A stretch of DNA of 64,000 nucleotides from NCBI RefSeq assembly GCF_015832195.1, contig NC_052032.1:5090618-5154617 (forward strand), in the 5' to 3' direction. The DNA is from Motacilla alba alba. Lineage: Eukaryota > Chordata > Aves > Passeriformes > Motacillidae. Every line of letters starts with the position of its first letter. Position 1 is the first letter of the stretch. Shown piece by piece: positions 35,019 to 47,600 of the stretch. The notes under the pieces are model-generated. The model was not told the DNA's origin and did not search any database. It saw only the letters and a list, made by a program, of their open reading frames with translations. Position numbers and translations under genes: made by a program.

Positions 35019-37312
35019 GTAAGCAAACTTTATTTGCCTTTTCTCTGCTTGTTTTTATCAAAGACTTCTCAAGAAACTTCAGGCTTGATTTTGCAGTTCT
35101 GAAGCTCGTTGCTTTAATTTGTTGGGTTTGGGGGATTTGAACCGTGCGCTGCTTGTTTATTGAAGCACTGTTAAGTTTTTTTAATTAAACTTGGAATGTA
35201 CCTTGATGAAAGTCCCCCAGTAGTGCTGATGATAAAGTCAGCCCCTTCAGAGCTCACATTGCAGGAGAGGAAAGAATGGCTTACAAATTCGTATCAAAGC
35301 CCGCAAGCCCCATGTCCCAAAGGCCTCTTTAGTTTCAATCAGTGTGGTTCAGCAGACTTTAACCACACTGAGTATGGGCTCATTTGGGTACAGGCCTGGT
35401 TTGGGAGTGGTTTATGTCATTATGAACAACAGCAAGCCAGCATCTTGAAGCCATGTGCAAATACAAACAATATCTCCATCCTGTCTGGTTTTGCTCACCA
35501 AAAATAATTGCTGGGGTTTTATTCTCATTGCAAAGGAGTCTTTTTTTATTACTACTTAAGGCTCTTGTTAATCACATTTTGTTCTTTTCCTGCAATTATA
35601 AATTCACAATGAGATTCTAAGCCAATAAATCCCCATTTCTCTAACACGTGATATTTCTCTATATGCAGTAAATTCAAGCAGCTGGCTTTCATCACTAGGA
35701 AAACTGCAAGGAATAAACAAATGCTGACCCTGTAGCTAGCAGTACTCCTGAGCTGGGAAGGGAGAGGGCATGTTCAGTTCCTGCAGGAGAGAGGAAAATC
35801 TGAGAGCACAGCTTGCTCACCCCACTTCTGCAAGGGCCAAAGTTTTCCCCGGGGCATCTCTTCACTGCCCTAACCAGGACCTTGTGTAATTATCAGGTGG
35901 TAGATGTGCAGAATGTAAGATTTGGAAGTTATTCTCCATTTCGCACCCCTGAGAGGTGAGGAGTGAAATATTTATAAATACCCAAAGAAACCCTTTCTTA
36001 GTTCAACCACACTAAATCAGAATTGGGTGCTAAGGTAAGATATGTGCATTTTGTGGTTTAAGAGGGCCAGCTCTGGACTCTTCTTCATCCTCCACCTCTA
36101 CTTTTTCCTTCTCCAGGAGAAGTTTGGGAGTTACATGTTTTCATTTAGGATTCAGGAGGTAAAGGCAGACAGCATCATTTTAATGTAGCATTATTTCCCA
36201 GCTAGGTGTTGTCCCTAAAGGAAACACAGCCCACAGGGAGCGAAGGACTGGTGAAAAGGTTTGGTGGGGCTGGCAGATAGAGATTTAGGAATGATGGAGA
36301 AAGAAAGATGAGAGAAAAGCAGTGTTAGCACTTGGCTCCCGTAACAGCGAGGTGCCACGGAGGGGGCTCCCTGCTGAAATTCACTTCCTCTGGATTCAGC
36401 ATGCTTGGCACCAGTGGGGCCTTTGCAGAGGCCCAGCACACAAGGTGACTTTGTCCAGGCTGCTGAGCAAAGGGATTAAACACAAGGCTGCCATTGTGGC
36501 AAGGGAAGGGAAACGCTGTGTTTTATGCAGCGTGTCTTGTCTCAGCAGGGCCCCAAGGCCACAGAGAAACCTGGAAACACAAGGTTTCTGATGAGTGTGG
36601 AAGCAGCACAGGTTTTATGTCAAATGTGCTGGTGCAAAGGTGGTTTCCCTACAGTGCGGGTGTGCAAGTTGGGCCTCACATCAATCCCCCAAGCCTGGAA
36701 TGTCAGGTTCAGCCTCTCCCAGCCCATGCAGGGCCTTCAGTGCTTGCGGTGATGGAGGTTTGCACAAGGTCTTGGTGGTGCAGGGACAGGCTTTGGGCAG
36801 AGCCAGGACCCACTGCAGGGTGGTGGCAGCCCTGGTGCCAGGAGCAAGGCGGGGTTTGCCTCAGAAGGGGCTGCAGTGTGTGACCACCAGGTGACAGAAG
36901 ACAAACAGAAAGGGCTTGACACTACAGGACAGTTGGAAATGAGTGTCAAAACCAAAGAAAGAGACAAAAGGAGGTGTAGGTCTGTGGATTACTTTTGCCA
37001 TCACTTTTGCTAACCTCGATCCAAGCTCCATTTCCCTCAGGTACACTTAGAGCCAGCCCAGGTAAGGTTTCTTCTGGCTGTCCTCTTCCTGCCTGGAGTC
37101 CTCCTGATCCCTGGTGTGAGGGTATGTGCCCTTGGACTACATCGTGGAAGCCAGCACCATGCAGTCCATGGGCATATACACTTGCCTCAAGGTTTATTTC
37201 ATCACGGCTGTCACTGACCAGCGCTGGAGGTTGCTCTGCTCTTCAGGAAGCACAGACTGACTGCATGCTACTGGAGAAATGTATCTGACTGCTTGTTTCC
37301 TCTTTTCTTTAG
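35019..37312 (+). other. COL27A1: intron (2.3 kb) hosting MIR455
   Basis: This is a phase-0 intron. If the TSPN exon is exon 3, it is intron 10, the documented position of MIR455 in vertebrate COL27A1. The hairpin ends about 110 bp upstream of the next exon. The rest of the intron shows no exon or transposon. Confidence 0.9.
37108..37203 (+). ncRNA. MIR455: microRNA precursor mir-455
   Basis: A 96-nt intronic hairpin on the same strand as COL27A1. The 5p mature sequence occupies 37123-37144 and begins TATGTGCCCTTGGACTACAT. The 3p sequence occupies 37161-37181 and begins GCAGTCCATGGGCATATACA. GTATGTGCCC pairs with GGGCATATAC with one G:U, and TGAGG pairs with CCTCA at the base. The loop lies around CGTGGAAGCCAGCACCAT. 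A CNNC motif (CATC, 37200-37203) lies about 19 nt after the 3p end, consistent with Drosha/SRSF3 processing. Compared with the human sequence I remember, the 3p is identical and the 5p differs at nucleotide 9, outside the seed. miR-455 is cartilage-enriched and is produced with its host transcript. Confidence 0.97.
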
Positions 37313-37366
37313 GGGTATATTGGTCTTCCAGGATTATTTGGGCTACCAGGAGCTGATGGAGAACGA
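37313..37366 (+). CDS. COL27A1: COL27A1 collagen exon, 54 bp
   Basis: It encodes GYIGLPGLFGLPGADGER, six perfect triplets with unusual aromatic X/Y residues (Tyr, Phe). This is nearly identical to the human segment GYIGLPGLFGLPGSDGER that I recall. The acceptor is TCTTTTCTTTAG and the donor GTGAGT. The aromatic-rich sequence is a good family signature separating it from clade A fibrillar collagens. Confidence 0.96.
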
Positions 37367-38565
37367 GTGAGTAGTTCGTGAAGAAAACCTTGGTGTGTTG
37401 GTTGAATGCAGCTCTTCAGAGCCTGATGTAACCTTCTCTATCCCTGCTCCCTGAGGAAGGAGGCAGGCATGCCTAATGCTTACCTATCCCTTCTTCAGTC
37501 TCTTCCTACCCTTGAATGGGGACCTGGGTCCCTGTAGGATGCTGATGTTCAGCTAAGGAGAACCCAGGCTTCAGGCAGGGCCATCAGACCTTGCTGTTGA
37601 CTACAGAGGAGTTTTTCTATATTCTCCTTCACTTAAAAACCTGCCTTCCCTCTCCGCTTGCCAGTTCATCTTAGTGAAGTGGGGCAGGGTGAGGAGCATG
37701 TCCATGGAGATTCCCTGCTCCCACAGGAGTCACCTCCCAGCCGTGCTGTCTCAGCATTTTGTGTGCCTGACTGGAGATGACTGGAAAGAGCCTGGCCCTT
37801 GGAAGGGACAGTGCTGAGCTTTCTGAAAATGGCTTTATTTCCAGTTGCATTGAGTTGGGCAGTCAAGCCTGGGGCTGTGAGTGGGCAGTTGTGGCTGTGC
37901 CCTCCCTTCCTCCCATCCTTTTCATCGTGCCTTCCCCCAGCCCAAATTTTCAGAGCTTTACAGGTCATCCCTTGCTTCTCCACTCTCCGTTTCCACATCC
38001 TTCCACCTGCCCGATCTCTTCCCATCCAAGGACCCCCTTCTCCCCACTACAAGAGCTCCTAAAAAATCACTGGAAGACGAACACAGTTTGATTCCAGCCT
38101 TTCCTCCCTCAAATGCAAGCTCCAGAAAGCAGAGAGGCCCCGGGACCATGTGGGAGTGTGCCTGCCTGGGAGGGGCCTGCCCTGTGCTCTGGCCACGCTG
38201 ATTTAATGCTTGTATAACTAAATAAGAAACATAAACACCAGTTCTGCAGCGAGTGCCTCGGCGGTGGCCTTCATTTGGTTCCAGACCAGTAGCTTAATGA
38301 CTGCTCCTGCTAAGCAGAGCCCCAGCCTGGGGATGCTGCCTGCGCGTGTCCTCGGGAGGCCGTAGTTAATGGGTGAAGGTTAATTGTCTTCTGCTCTCGC
38401 AGCCGACTGCAAGTAGCTGACATTTTGATTCCCAAACAATGCCACAGTCATTAGCCTGTTTTGCATTCTCCTTTCTCTTCTCATTTTGCTTTGTATTGTT
38501 GGTTGGCTGTTTGATTTCTCAACCAGAACTTTTTTTTTCTCTCTCTCTGTGTTTTTTCCTTGCAG
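37367..38565 (+). other. COL27A1: intron (1.2 kb)
   Basis: This is a phase-0 intron. The last 350 bp before the exon (about 38210-38460) mix CpG-containing sequence with TAAT and AACAATG motifs and look constrained by eye. The acceptor tract at 38530-38565 is a very strong T/CT-rich run. No exon is seen. Confidence 0.7.
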
Positions 38566-38610
38566 GGGATCCCTGGAGTTCCTGGGAAGAGGGGCAAGAT
38601 GGGTAGGCCG
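38566..38610 (+). CDS. COL27A1: COL27A1 collagen exon, 45 bp
   Basis: It encodes GIPGVPGKRGKMGRP, five perfect triplets with a basic cluster (KR, K, R). Its borders are TTTTTTCCTTGCAG and GTAAAG. It aligns with GLPGVPGKRGKMGMP in mammals, as recalled. The basic patch KRGKMGR could bind glycosaminoglycan, but that is only an inference. Confidence 0.95.
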
Positions 38611-41600
38611 GTAAAGTTTTTCCTCGTCTATTATGCAGACCTTGTTGAATGAAAATGGAAACAGACATTTGGCTTTTGGCTGGGTCCTTTCATATCTTCA
38701 AACAAACCTTTCCATATCTGTCTTCTCAAGCAGGAAGAAAACCAAAGATAGATATTGCTCTCTTCCTTTCTTCCACGCTCTGCTCAATTCACAGACATTA
38801 TTGCTCTTTTCCCATGCTCCCTCAGATTTTCTTCTACAACATCTTCTCTCCTGTCCTGCCTCTGGCCAATCACTTCCCTAGATGCACTTTTTAATTTCCA
38901 GCCATGACTGCAGCATCCCAGGTGTCTGTACTGGCTCTGTTCCATCTCCTGCTTTCCATCTCCAGTTCTATCACATTATCCTCTTCTTGCTGTGATTCTC
39001 TCCAACCCCTGTCCCATCCTGGTTTGTCTAATGCAAGTATGGTTTTGTATAGAAACCTTTTTGTTCTTAGTGGTGCAACAGATCAGGGAAGATGTGTTTG
39101 AGGAGCATGGAGGCACCAGGCAGATGTGAGAGCTCAGCCAGGAGGAAGAGGTGTTTGCAAGTAGGGCTGAAGCAACTGTGAGAGCTGCATAGAAGAACAA
39201 GGGGGGTGTGCTGACTGTAGCAAAAAGAAAGAGCAAGTGAGAAAAATACAGAAATGAGCAGAGGAAACAGGGAAAGGACAGAAAGGAAAGACTTTACCTC
39301 ATCAACCTTCTTCCAAACAGTTCATTATGGCTCCTTTAGGAGGCTGGATAAAGCTTTTTGCTCCAGGAATCAGCAGAGAGCTCAGGCATGTTGGACCTCT
39401 GTTGTCTCATTGCCTTTGCACCTTGTTCTTCATGTTAGCCTGAGTTTCCTCTGACCTCTGGCCATCATTGCACTCACAGGCTTCTTGCAAAATGTCCACT
39501 CACCCACACACAGAAAAATCCAGTGCTTTCCCCTTGTCCCCCCTCGCCTGGAGCATGTCCTTCCCAGGAGCCCCACGCCCACCACTCGCTGATGTTCTCA
39601 CTGCAAAAGCCATGCAAACACCTCAGCACTGCCGCGTCCATCCCGCCTCTCCTTTGCCTGAGATGGGGAGCAGTCAAGTAGATCTTTTTTGGAGGGGTAC
39701 TGGAAATCTACACCAGATCTTTTGCAAGCTGCTGGTTGCACCAGAAACCTCTGTGATGAATAAGTGCAGAGCCCGTGGTGTAACCATGACTCGCTGGCCA
39801 GGGCAAAACAAACACAGCAACTGTCGTTAGGTGCAGGGGCTCTGCTCTCTGCTCTCTCTGCACAGAGCACGCTGCAGCCTCAAAGCCTTCCAGCTGTTGC
39901 TTGGCCAGGATTTGTAATCTTCCAGGCAAGGGTTTCGGTCTGGCGGTCACTGCTACAAGCAAGGGGCTCCCCTGAGATCAGCAGGGAATCTCTCAGCCGT
40001 GGAGGCATTTAGGCTGGGATCTAGGGAAGGGATTAAATGGCTACACGTGAGCACCTTTGTTCTGCTTGGCTCCTTCAGAGAGCTTTGGCTCCCTCTCTGG
40101 TTTATGATATCAGGTTTAATAGGAAATCTTGAATGGACCGATGCTGACGATTGGAACTTCCGAGCGTGAACAGAAAGATTAAGTGACATCCACGGTTATT
40201 CAGGAAGTCTGTGGGAGAAATGGAAAGCACAAACCAGCTGACCTGATTCTCTTCCCAACACTTATCTCCTGGCCACTGCTGCCTCCCAGCTGCCTTGGGG
40301 TTTTTGTGAGCCTTCTGGGATTTCTCTGGTCTCTCCCATCCCTGCTCCCTTAGATTTGCTGGTGTGGCTGCTGTTCCTCTGCTGTCTCCGTGTTGTCATT
40401 GCAGGGGGCAGCTCTTGGAAGCCCTTATTAGCTGCCTTCAGAGCTGGTGAATGCTCTGGAGAGGAGGAAGGGAGTTGGTATCACACATATTTCTGTACCT
40501 AGCTTTGTTTGGGATGAGAGCTGGCAGTGGATCAGTGCTCAGCCGAGGAGGAGCTGGGGGCTGGGGGAGGTTGCATGTGACACCGTGGGCCTCCGAGAAT
40601 GATGTAAGAGGGAATGATTAAAATAGAGGAACTGGACATGAGTCAGAGCTTGAAATCCTTCCAGGGAAGTAAAGTTTTGCAGAGCTGTGAGGGACATGGT
40701 GAGTCTGTCGTGGAAACAGCTGACTCCACCTCTCCCTGCCCGACATCAGCGATGCAGGAGGCCGGTGCATCCCAAAATATGGGCCCTGGAGAAGGAGAGG
40801 GCTGGGGTAGGTCTGGGGGCAGAGTTATGGTTGGAGTCCAGTGCACAAAGGAGGCTGAAATAACAGCAGTCTGTACATCTCTGGATCTGCCTGCTTTAAA
40901 GGTGGGCTGGGAGGCTTGAGCTGATGCAGCTGCCTGCTTAAACCTTCAGTCTTGCCAATGCAGTGGCTGAAAAATATGTCTTTTTATGGTGTTTTTTGTG
41001 GATTTTTATGGTGTTCAGTTGAGCAGCTGGGAAAAAAAAATATCTAAAAACAAGACCCCATCAGGGGTGCTGGGGGAAGGAGTGAGAGAAGCTGTTGATA
41101 GCGTGTCTTGCCATGCAGACAGTGTGTCAGCCCTGGTTCATCTTTAGGAAGGAGCTGTGCTGCCACTGTAGGAAATGACTCACAGGAAGAGTAGGAGATA
41201 GAACTAGCTCAAGGAACACCAAGCTGTTCTTCTGCTGTGGGAGATGGGTAGCTACAATCAGAAGTGTCTGCACTGCAGATTGTATTAAACTTCAAATAGA
41301 GTGGAATATTTTCAGAAGTTCTTAAGCTCTGCTAGAGGAAAAGACTTAAAGGCAAAACTTCAGGAAATATATCCAAAGAGCTTTGAGGTCTTTTTTGGTT
41401 CATCTTTGGTTTTGATGTGTGCTTATATCTCTCTTTTTCACATAGAGTGTTCATACTGCACCAGCTGTGCTATTTTTTATCGATTATTTTTTCCTTATAA
41501 TCTGTTTTGTTAGTAGTATTCTTTTAAAAAGATAGAAAAGAAGGAGGAGAAATTTAATTCAAAGACATACTTAGTAATTTTGAGGTTCATCTGAGGTCTA

Positions 41601-44600
41601 TTCACAAGTCAGTTAAACACAACTGAGATTTCCTTACATTTTTCTGGTGGTGCTGCTGGTCCTGTGCTCAGAGCCTCACCATGCAAACACCTCGTGAAAG
41701 AAAAGCCCTGGCCCAAAGGGTTCACAAAACAGCACAGGATCAGACTCTCCCCAAGGCTGGAAGGATTTGGTAGCAGCAACACAAGCAAGCCATTAACACC
41801 AGGAGCAGATATTTCTGTCTCTGTGCTCATCATTCAGTCATTCAGCCATGACTGTGTGTCATGGTTTCTCCCCATGACACACAGTGTCACACAAGCTGCT
41901 TGGCTCTTCCAGCTCTGTGCAAACCAGGGATAGCTCTGTCTCTGGAGAGCTCTGCTTTGAGCTCAGCAGCTGAAGCTCAGCATGGAAATGCCAAGGATGA
42001 CAGCTCATGTCTCAAGGAGGAGGTGACATAAAAAGGCACATGGATTTGAAGTCACAGGGATCAGCATGGCAGTGAGTCCAGTAGGGTCCCTCCCCTCTGT
42101 CACCCACAGCATGAGAGCCAGCAGCAAGCTGGCAGCCACTGGAACCAGCCTCAGAGTTTGCTGGGAGCACCAGGGCAGTGCCAGGCTGCTGGAGCTGGCA
42201 TCCACTTCCCAGGAGCTGGCCACAGGCACATCCCCCTCTCCAGCTCTCACAGAGAGTGGCACCTTCCCACCCAGCTCTTCTCCATGTGTGCTGTCTTCTT
42301 CTGTGGTGACTTACCACGCATTAACTCCTGCCTCCAGTGAGCACCAAGTTGCAATATATTGGTTTTCCCTTCATCTGATAAGCTGTCAGAAGGCCATGTG
42401 GTACCCCTGCCCTCCCCACCAGCGTGAGCAGGCTGTTGCATCATTTGAAAAGGCATCAATAGCCTCGGGATAGCCAAAGCAGGGCTGCCTCTGGGTCAGG
42501 AAGGTTTCATTTTGTGGCCTCCCCCAAGCTTTTGATGGAGGGCTGAGATAGATCCATGCTGATGTCAGAGAGTGGGGTTTGCCAAGGCTCACAGTCCCAG
42601 TTCTGTCCCTGCAAACAGCGGGGAGCCGTGGGGAGCCACACTCTGCCATGGGTCTGGAGGGGCTGGCATAGCCACAGACCACTGACAAAACAAATGTTGC
42701 TTCTCTCTGTAGGGACTAAGGTGATAAACATCTCCTCTCTTGCTCCAGTCTTTTGTCTGCTTTGAATGCAGCTGAGACCCTTCCTTGAGTGAGTGAGCCA
42801 AGAGTCTCCTGCACCACAGGAGCTGAGACTTGGGAAACTGGTAACAGCATTTCATGGTACACTCAGATGTGGCCAGCCAAAGCCATAGAGAAATGAGTGG
42901 GCTGAAGAGCTGTGTGTACAGGTAAATCCACAAGATGAGCTGCAGGAGGGAGCACAAATGGTCTGTAGGAGCTGATGGACAGCACTGGGTAGTGCTGTCT
43001 TGTGCCAGTACCCCAGGATAGCACCAAAATGTTTGGTGCCTTGTTCAGGAACTGGTTAATTTAAAAACAGAATATGTTTTTAATCATTCTGTTTGCATGA
43101 AAAGTCCAGTGGAGGTCGTGAAAACTAGCCATGAACAAAGCTCCTCTTTTAATGAGAGAGTTTTAGCCCGTGGATCAGATATTTCCTGTGAGCCAATTAA
43201 GTAAATTCCTTGCTATTTTTTTTTTTTGCTTTGTTAACCTGAATTTTTAAAATAGATGTGGTTTGAGCAATCAGTGACTTTTTTTAATGCTGAAGTTGGA
43301 CACTGGAGCTGGGCAGCTGGTCTGGTCTCTCCACCCCTCTTGGCCTGGTTCACCACTCTGAAATGCAGGCGTGAGCCCAGAGCAAATGTCACCATCTCTT
43401 TCTGGCCTGAGCTGTGTTCCACATGTCTGGAGTTTCCCAAATCTCTGTGGTGAGGATGCTTGCATGGTTACTTCTCACATGTTCCTATGTCCATGATTAC
43501 ACCATCCAAACAACCTGGCGAGGTGGACAATATCAGTATGTATTTCATATTTTTAAGAATGGGCAAAACAAGGTACTGAAAATACAGGGAAAAGGGTTTG
43601 AAAAGTGCCAAGAGCTGTAACTTCCACTGAAAGAAAAGAAACAATCCCAAAGATACTTTTTTTAGATACTTTTTTTTCCAAGAATATTCCTGACTTGTCC
43701 ATCATCATTCAGAAGTCTTATGAGGAACTGAACCAAGGTCTTCCAGGCATCTTTAATCCTTCAGGGAAAACCTCATTCATAAATCAAAGCTCAAAAATTA
43801 TTCTCCTTAGAAATTATAAGGTAAAATAATGCAATTGTCACCTATGAGTCTGAAAGCATTGTGACCCCTGAAGCTGCTTGGCTTTCTTGGATAGGAGGCT
43901 GCTTGATTTGGCAATGTTGGCCATAGATAAGGAGGAGCAGTGGCAGGCTCAGTGCTCTCTGGCATTAGGCCATCGTGTCTGTGCAGTGGTAACTCAGTTA
44001 GAGCTCTGCAGAGCAGGAAGAGATCCTGTACCAGTGGAAAAGGAATGGAGCAGGAGTGTGGAGGGGCTGGCATTTCACTTGAGTGATGTTTGTGTGGAGG
44101 GGCTTCAGGAAATTTTTCTTGTGCTGCTCCTGCTGTACTCCCACAGCTGGAGGGATAGTTATGTTTAAAAATGCCCTGAAATCTTTGTCCTAACAGGTGA
44201 CACAGAACTGTGAAGTCTCCTGGGGGTGAGAGCAAAGCTTCCTTTCAGGTGGCAGAGGAGCAGAGCTGCAGCAGGACCCCCATGCCACTCCCAGCCAGGG
44301 GTGGCATCTCCCTCTCTGCGGGGATGAGAACTGCCTGCACCCAGGCAAGGCAGAGGTCCCCGTGTAGCTGCTGAGGCACAGCAGGAGCACAGGGTCTGCC
44401 AGGCTCCTTTGGGGTGACTCCTGCTGGGGCTGAGCCACCCTCTGCCCACCTGTGGAGGGGCTCAGTCTGCTCCCCACACCAGGAATTCTCTCAGAGGCGT
44501 GAGCTGCCAACATAAGCTACACTTGTTTGTTTTATTCTCCTTCTTTTTTCCAGTGAAGGCTTTCTCTCACCCTCAGCCCCGCTTCTCCACCACCTTTTTT

Positions 44601-47600
44601 TTTTTTCTTTTTCCTTACTTAAATTATTTGACTTGCAAGTTCTGTCCCTGGGGAGGCTCCTGGGCAGTGATTCACCTGGCCAGAGCCAACTGGCAAATAG
44701 AGACTTTCGCAGACAAGACAGGAGGGCTGGTTGGTTTGAGCAGCTTCACCTTCAGCCAACAGGAAAATAAAATCCTATTTTTGGAGAACGATTCTGTTGG
44801 CATGAAGACCTGCCAGGATTCTTCAGAGCAGCAGCTGCCAGACTGCCTCCCTTACTCCTTCAGGGAAAGTGCTTTAAACTGAATCAGATGTTGTACACAT
44901 ACAACACACCCACCCACACGTGAGCACCTGAGAGGGCTTTGGGGGAGCAAGGACACCGTGTGTGTCACCAGCCCCTGCTCCTTGGGGACAGCTGCGACAA
45001 GGGACAAGGAGCAGTGGCGTCTGCCCTGACAGGAGCAGGGCTTTGGCTGAGAGCAGCCAGCAGAAAGGGCAGGCTGCTCTGTTTGCTCTGAGCAGTGGAA
45101 GAAAGGAAGGGGAGGTGGAGGGGGATGTAATCCCCTGATGCAAGAGGAGCCGGTTCCAGTGTCTGTCTAGGTCTGGTTGTTCTCAGCAGGAGTCTCCTGG
45201 TCTGTGAAAGGATGCCCTTTGCAGGGAGTGGGGATGAAAAGGAATTAAGGCACTATTGGAACATCTCAAAGATAGAGACTTTGTTACTGCTTCAGCTGCA
45301 GACTCCTCAGTGGTACCTGGGATAAATCAGTTTGTTTCTCTGTGTGTCTCAGTTCACTGAGTGCAGTGAGGACAAATTGTGCAGCCCCTGTACAGCTCTG
45401 CTTGGGCCAGGAACCGGGGAGCACAGGAGCACCCTGAGGTTGTTAGTGCAAAGCATCTGCCTGTGTGCTCTCCCCAGCTCCTCCCCAAGCCTCATCTTGC
45501 CTCTTTCATTGAACTTCTCCTTCAGACAATGTGAAATCCATTCATCTGGACATTTTCCCCCACCTCCTCTCTGAATTTCCCAGCTGTGAGATAGAGCCAA
45601 AAGTTTTGTCATACCTGACTGGAGCGCTGTGGAGGAGCACCCTGCTGGCTCCTGGCCAGCACAGCTTGTTAGTCGAGCATTTTCTTCCTACTTCTGCTGC
45701 CATTTGCCATTCCCTTCCCTGTCCTGGTCCTTCTCTGACCATCCCATCCCTTCCACAGAGCAAGCTCTGTATTTTTCATTTTTCACTGGGATGTTTTCCT
45801 TCGCTGTCCCAAATCTTAAGCATAATTTCCATGGACTAGTTTTTCTGGGGGGGGGAAAAAAAAAAAAAAAACACCTTGAAAAATGATGGATTTTCTGTCC
45901 CAAAACCCCTTCTGCACTCACAGGAGACTCCGAATCTACTGGATTCTTTAATCTCTTTCAAAAGTCTCCTGTAATGGGCTGCCAGTTGTGACCCTCCTGT
46001 CTGCCAGCACCATAAAATGAGCTTCCTGCCCCATGTGTTCTCCCTCAGTCTGGGCTCCTCAGGCTGTTGGAGCCGTGCACGGGAGAGCAGAGGTGTCACT
46101 GCTTAGGGGAGTGAAACCAGTGGGATAACAGAGTCTGCTTGTAACTTCTGGGCTGCTTGTTTTAGTTGAATAGTGCAAGTTCGATTCCTGGGGAACATCT
46201 CTCTTCTTTAGGCTCAGGCAGGAGAGGCACCAAAAAATAGCTTTTACAGACGTGTGAGATCCAATAAATTAGGACACTGTGGTCACTGGAACTGTTATTG
46301 TGGTTTAAACTGCTACTGCTTACCCCATGGAAACAAAGTGCTTTCTTTTTCATTAGGGGCTTAAAAGATTGATCGTTTCCTGCTGTGCAAGAGCTGTGCT
46401 GGGACAGCTTTCACAACCTGGTTTGGGTCTTTGCAGGCTGCATGAAGGCTGAAATACCCTTCTCCATGCCACAGCCACCAGCCTTAGCCTCATTTAAAGT
46501 GCAAAACCTGTGCTAAGCTTGAGTTCTGGGCTAGGATGCCTGGGGTTAGTTGAATTGAAGCTGCTTTTTCCATTTGTCCCCTCCTCTGGGTTTGTTTTAT
46601 AGTTTGGGGAGCACCCAGCACCCCAGCAATGGGTGAGCTGGGCTGGGGGTTGCTTGTGCCAGCAGTGCAGATGGTGTGTTAAGGACAAAAAAGGTGTTGG
46701 CAAGGATGGGGCTTTGGTGCTGAGTGTTGTCCTGGGCCTGTTCTGCTTTTCTTCTCAGCTTCCTCCCACTCTGAGCCTTTTCCATGCCATCTTGAGGACT
46801 GGCAGAGCCCCGAGCTCTGTGAGCAGGTTTCATTGCTGAATCTCTTGGTTGCTGGGTGCTGTTGGCCAAAGGACCTCAGGTGCTCAGCTCCACCTTCCAA
46901 ACACAGGAATAATCTGGTTTTCTAGATATTTGGAGATCTAGTGCTGGAAAACCTGTGTAAAAGTTAGACTTCTATTAACTCTATCACCAAGTGCCTCAAA
47001 TTTCCTGTCTTTAAGCAGCAAGGTTAATGCTGGAAACTGAGGCATAAAAAAAAGAGTGAAACACATGTGCAAAACATATGCATTTAAATAGGTCCTTATC
47101 TGGGTTCTTTTATTCTGGCACAGGAGCACATTGTTTATGTCACACTGCAACAGTTTTAAACCAAATTCAGACAAGGGTGTTTTAGTCTGGAGCAAGCTTT
47201 CCCCAGCTGATATTATGCTGCTGTAGCAATATTGTTTTCGTTGTACGATTCCAAGTAGTAAAATGTCCCCGTGTTGGGGACATTTTGAGCTCTCCTGGCA
47301 AGAGCTCAGCTCCATAGCAGACACCTGAGCAGCCACAGGGCCAGGCTGCAGCTCAGTGGCACCCATGGCCACCCCATGCCCAGCTCTGCTCTCTGAGGAA
47401 GGAAGGAAGGAGAGATGGGGGAATGCTGAAGGCTGTGACTGAAATCTGCAGCAGTCTAAGTACAGTATCAGTCTATGCACACTCATATTTTCCTTGGCAA
47501 GCCACATGACTGTAAACAGCAAAATATTCTGGCAATTTCTTTTTTTTTTTTTCCTGTCTTGCCTGAGCAATGAGTTTTCCCTGCACATCTCTCTTCTGAT

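Noticed and set aside
46938..47588. 216-codon minus-strand frame in the 10.5-kb intron
   Set aside because: It has no domain, signal peptide or splice support, and includes a Lys run from a poly(T) tract.
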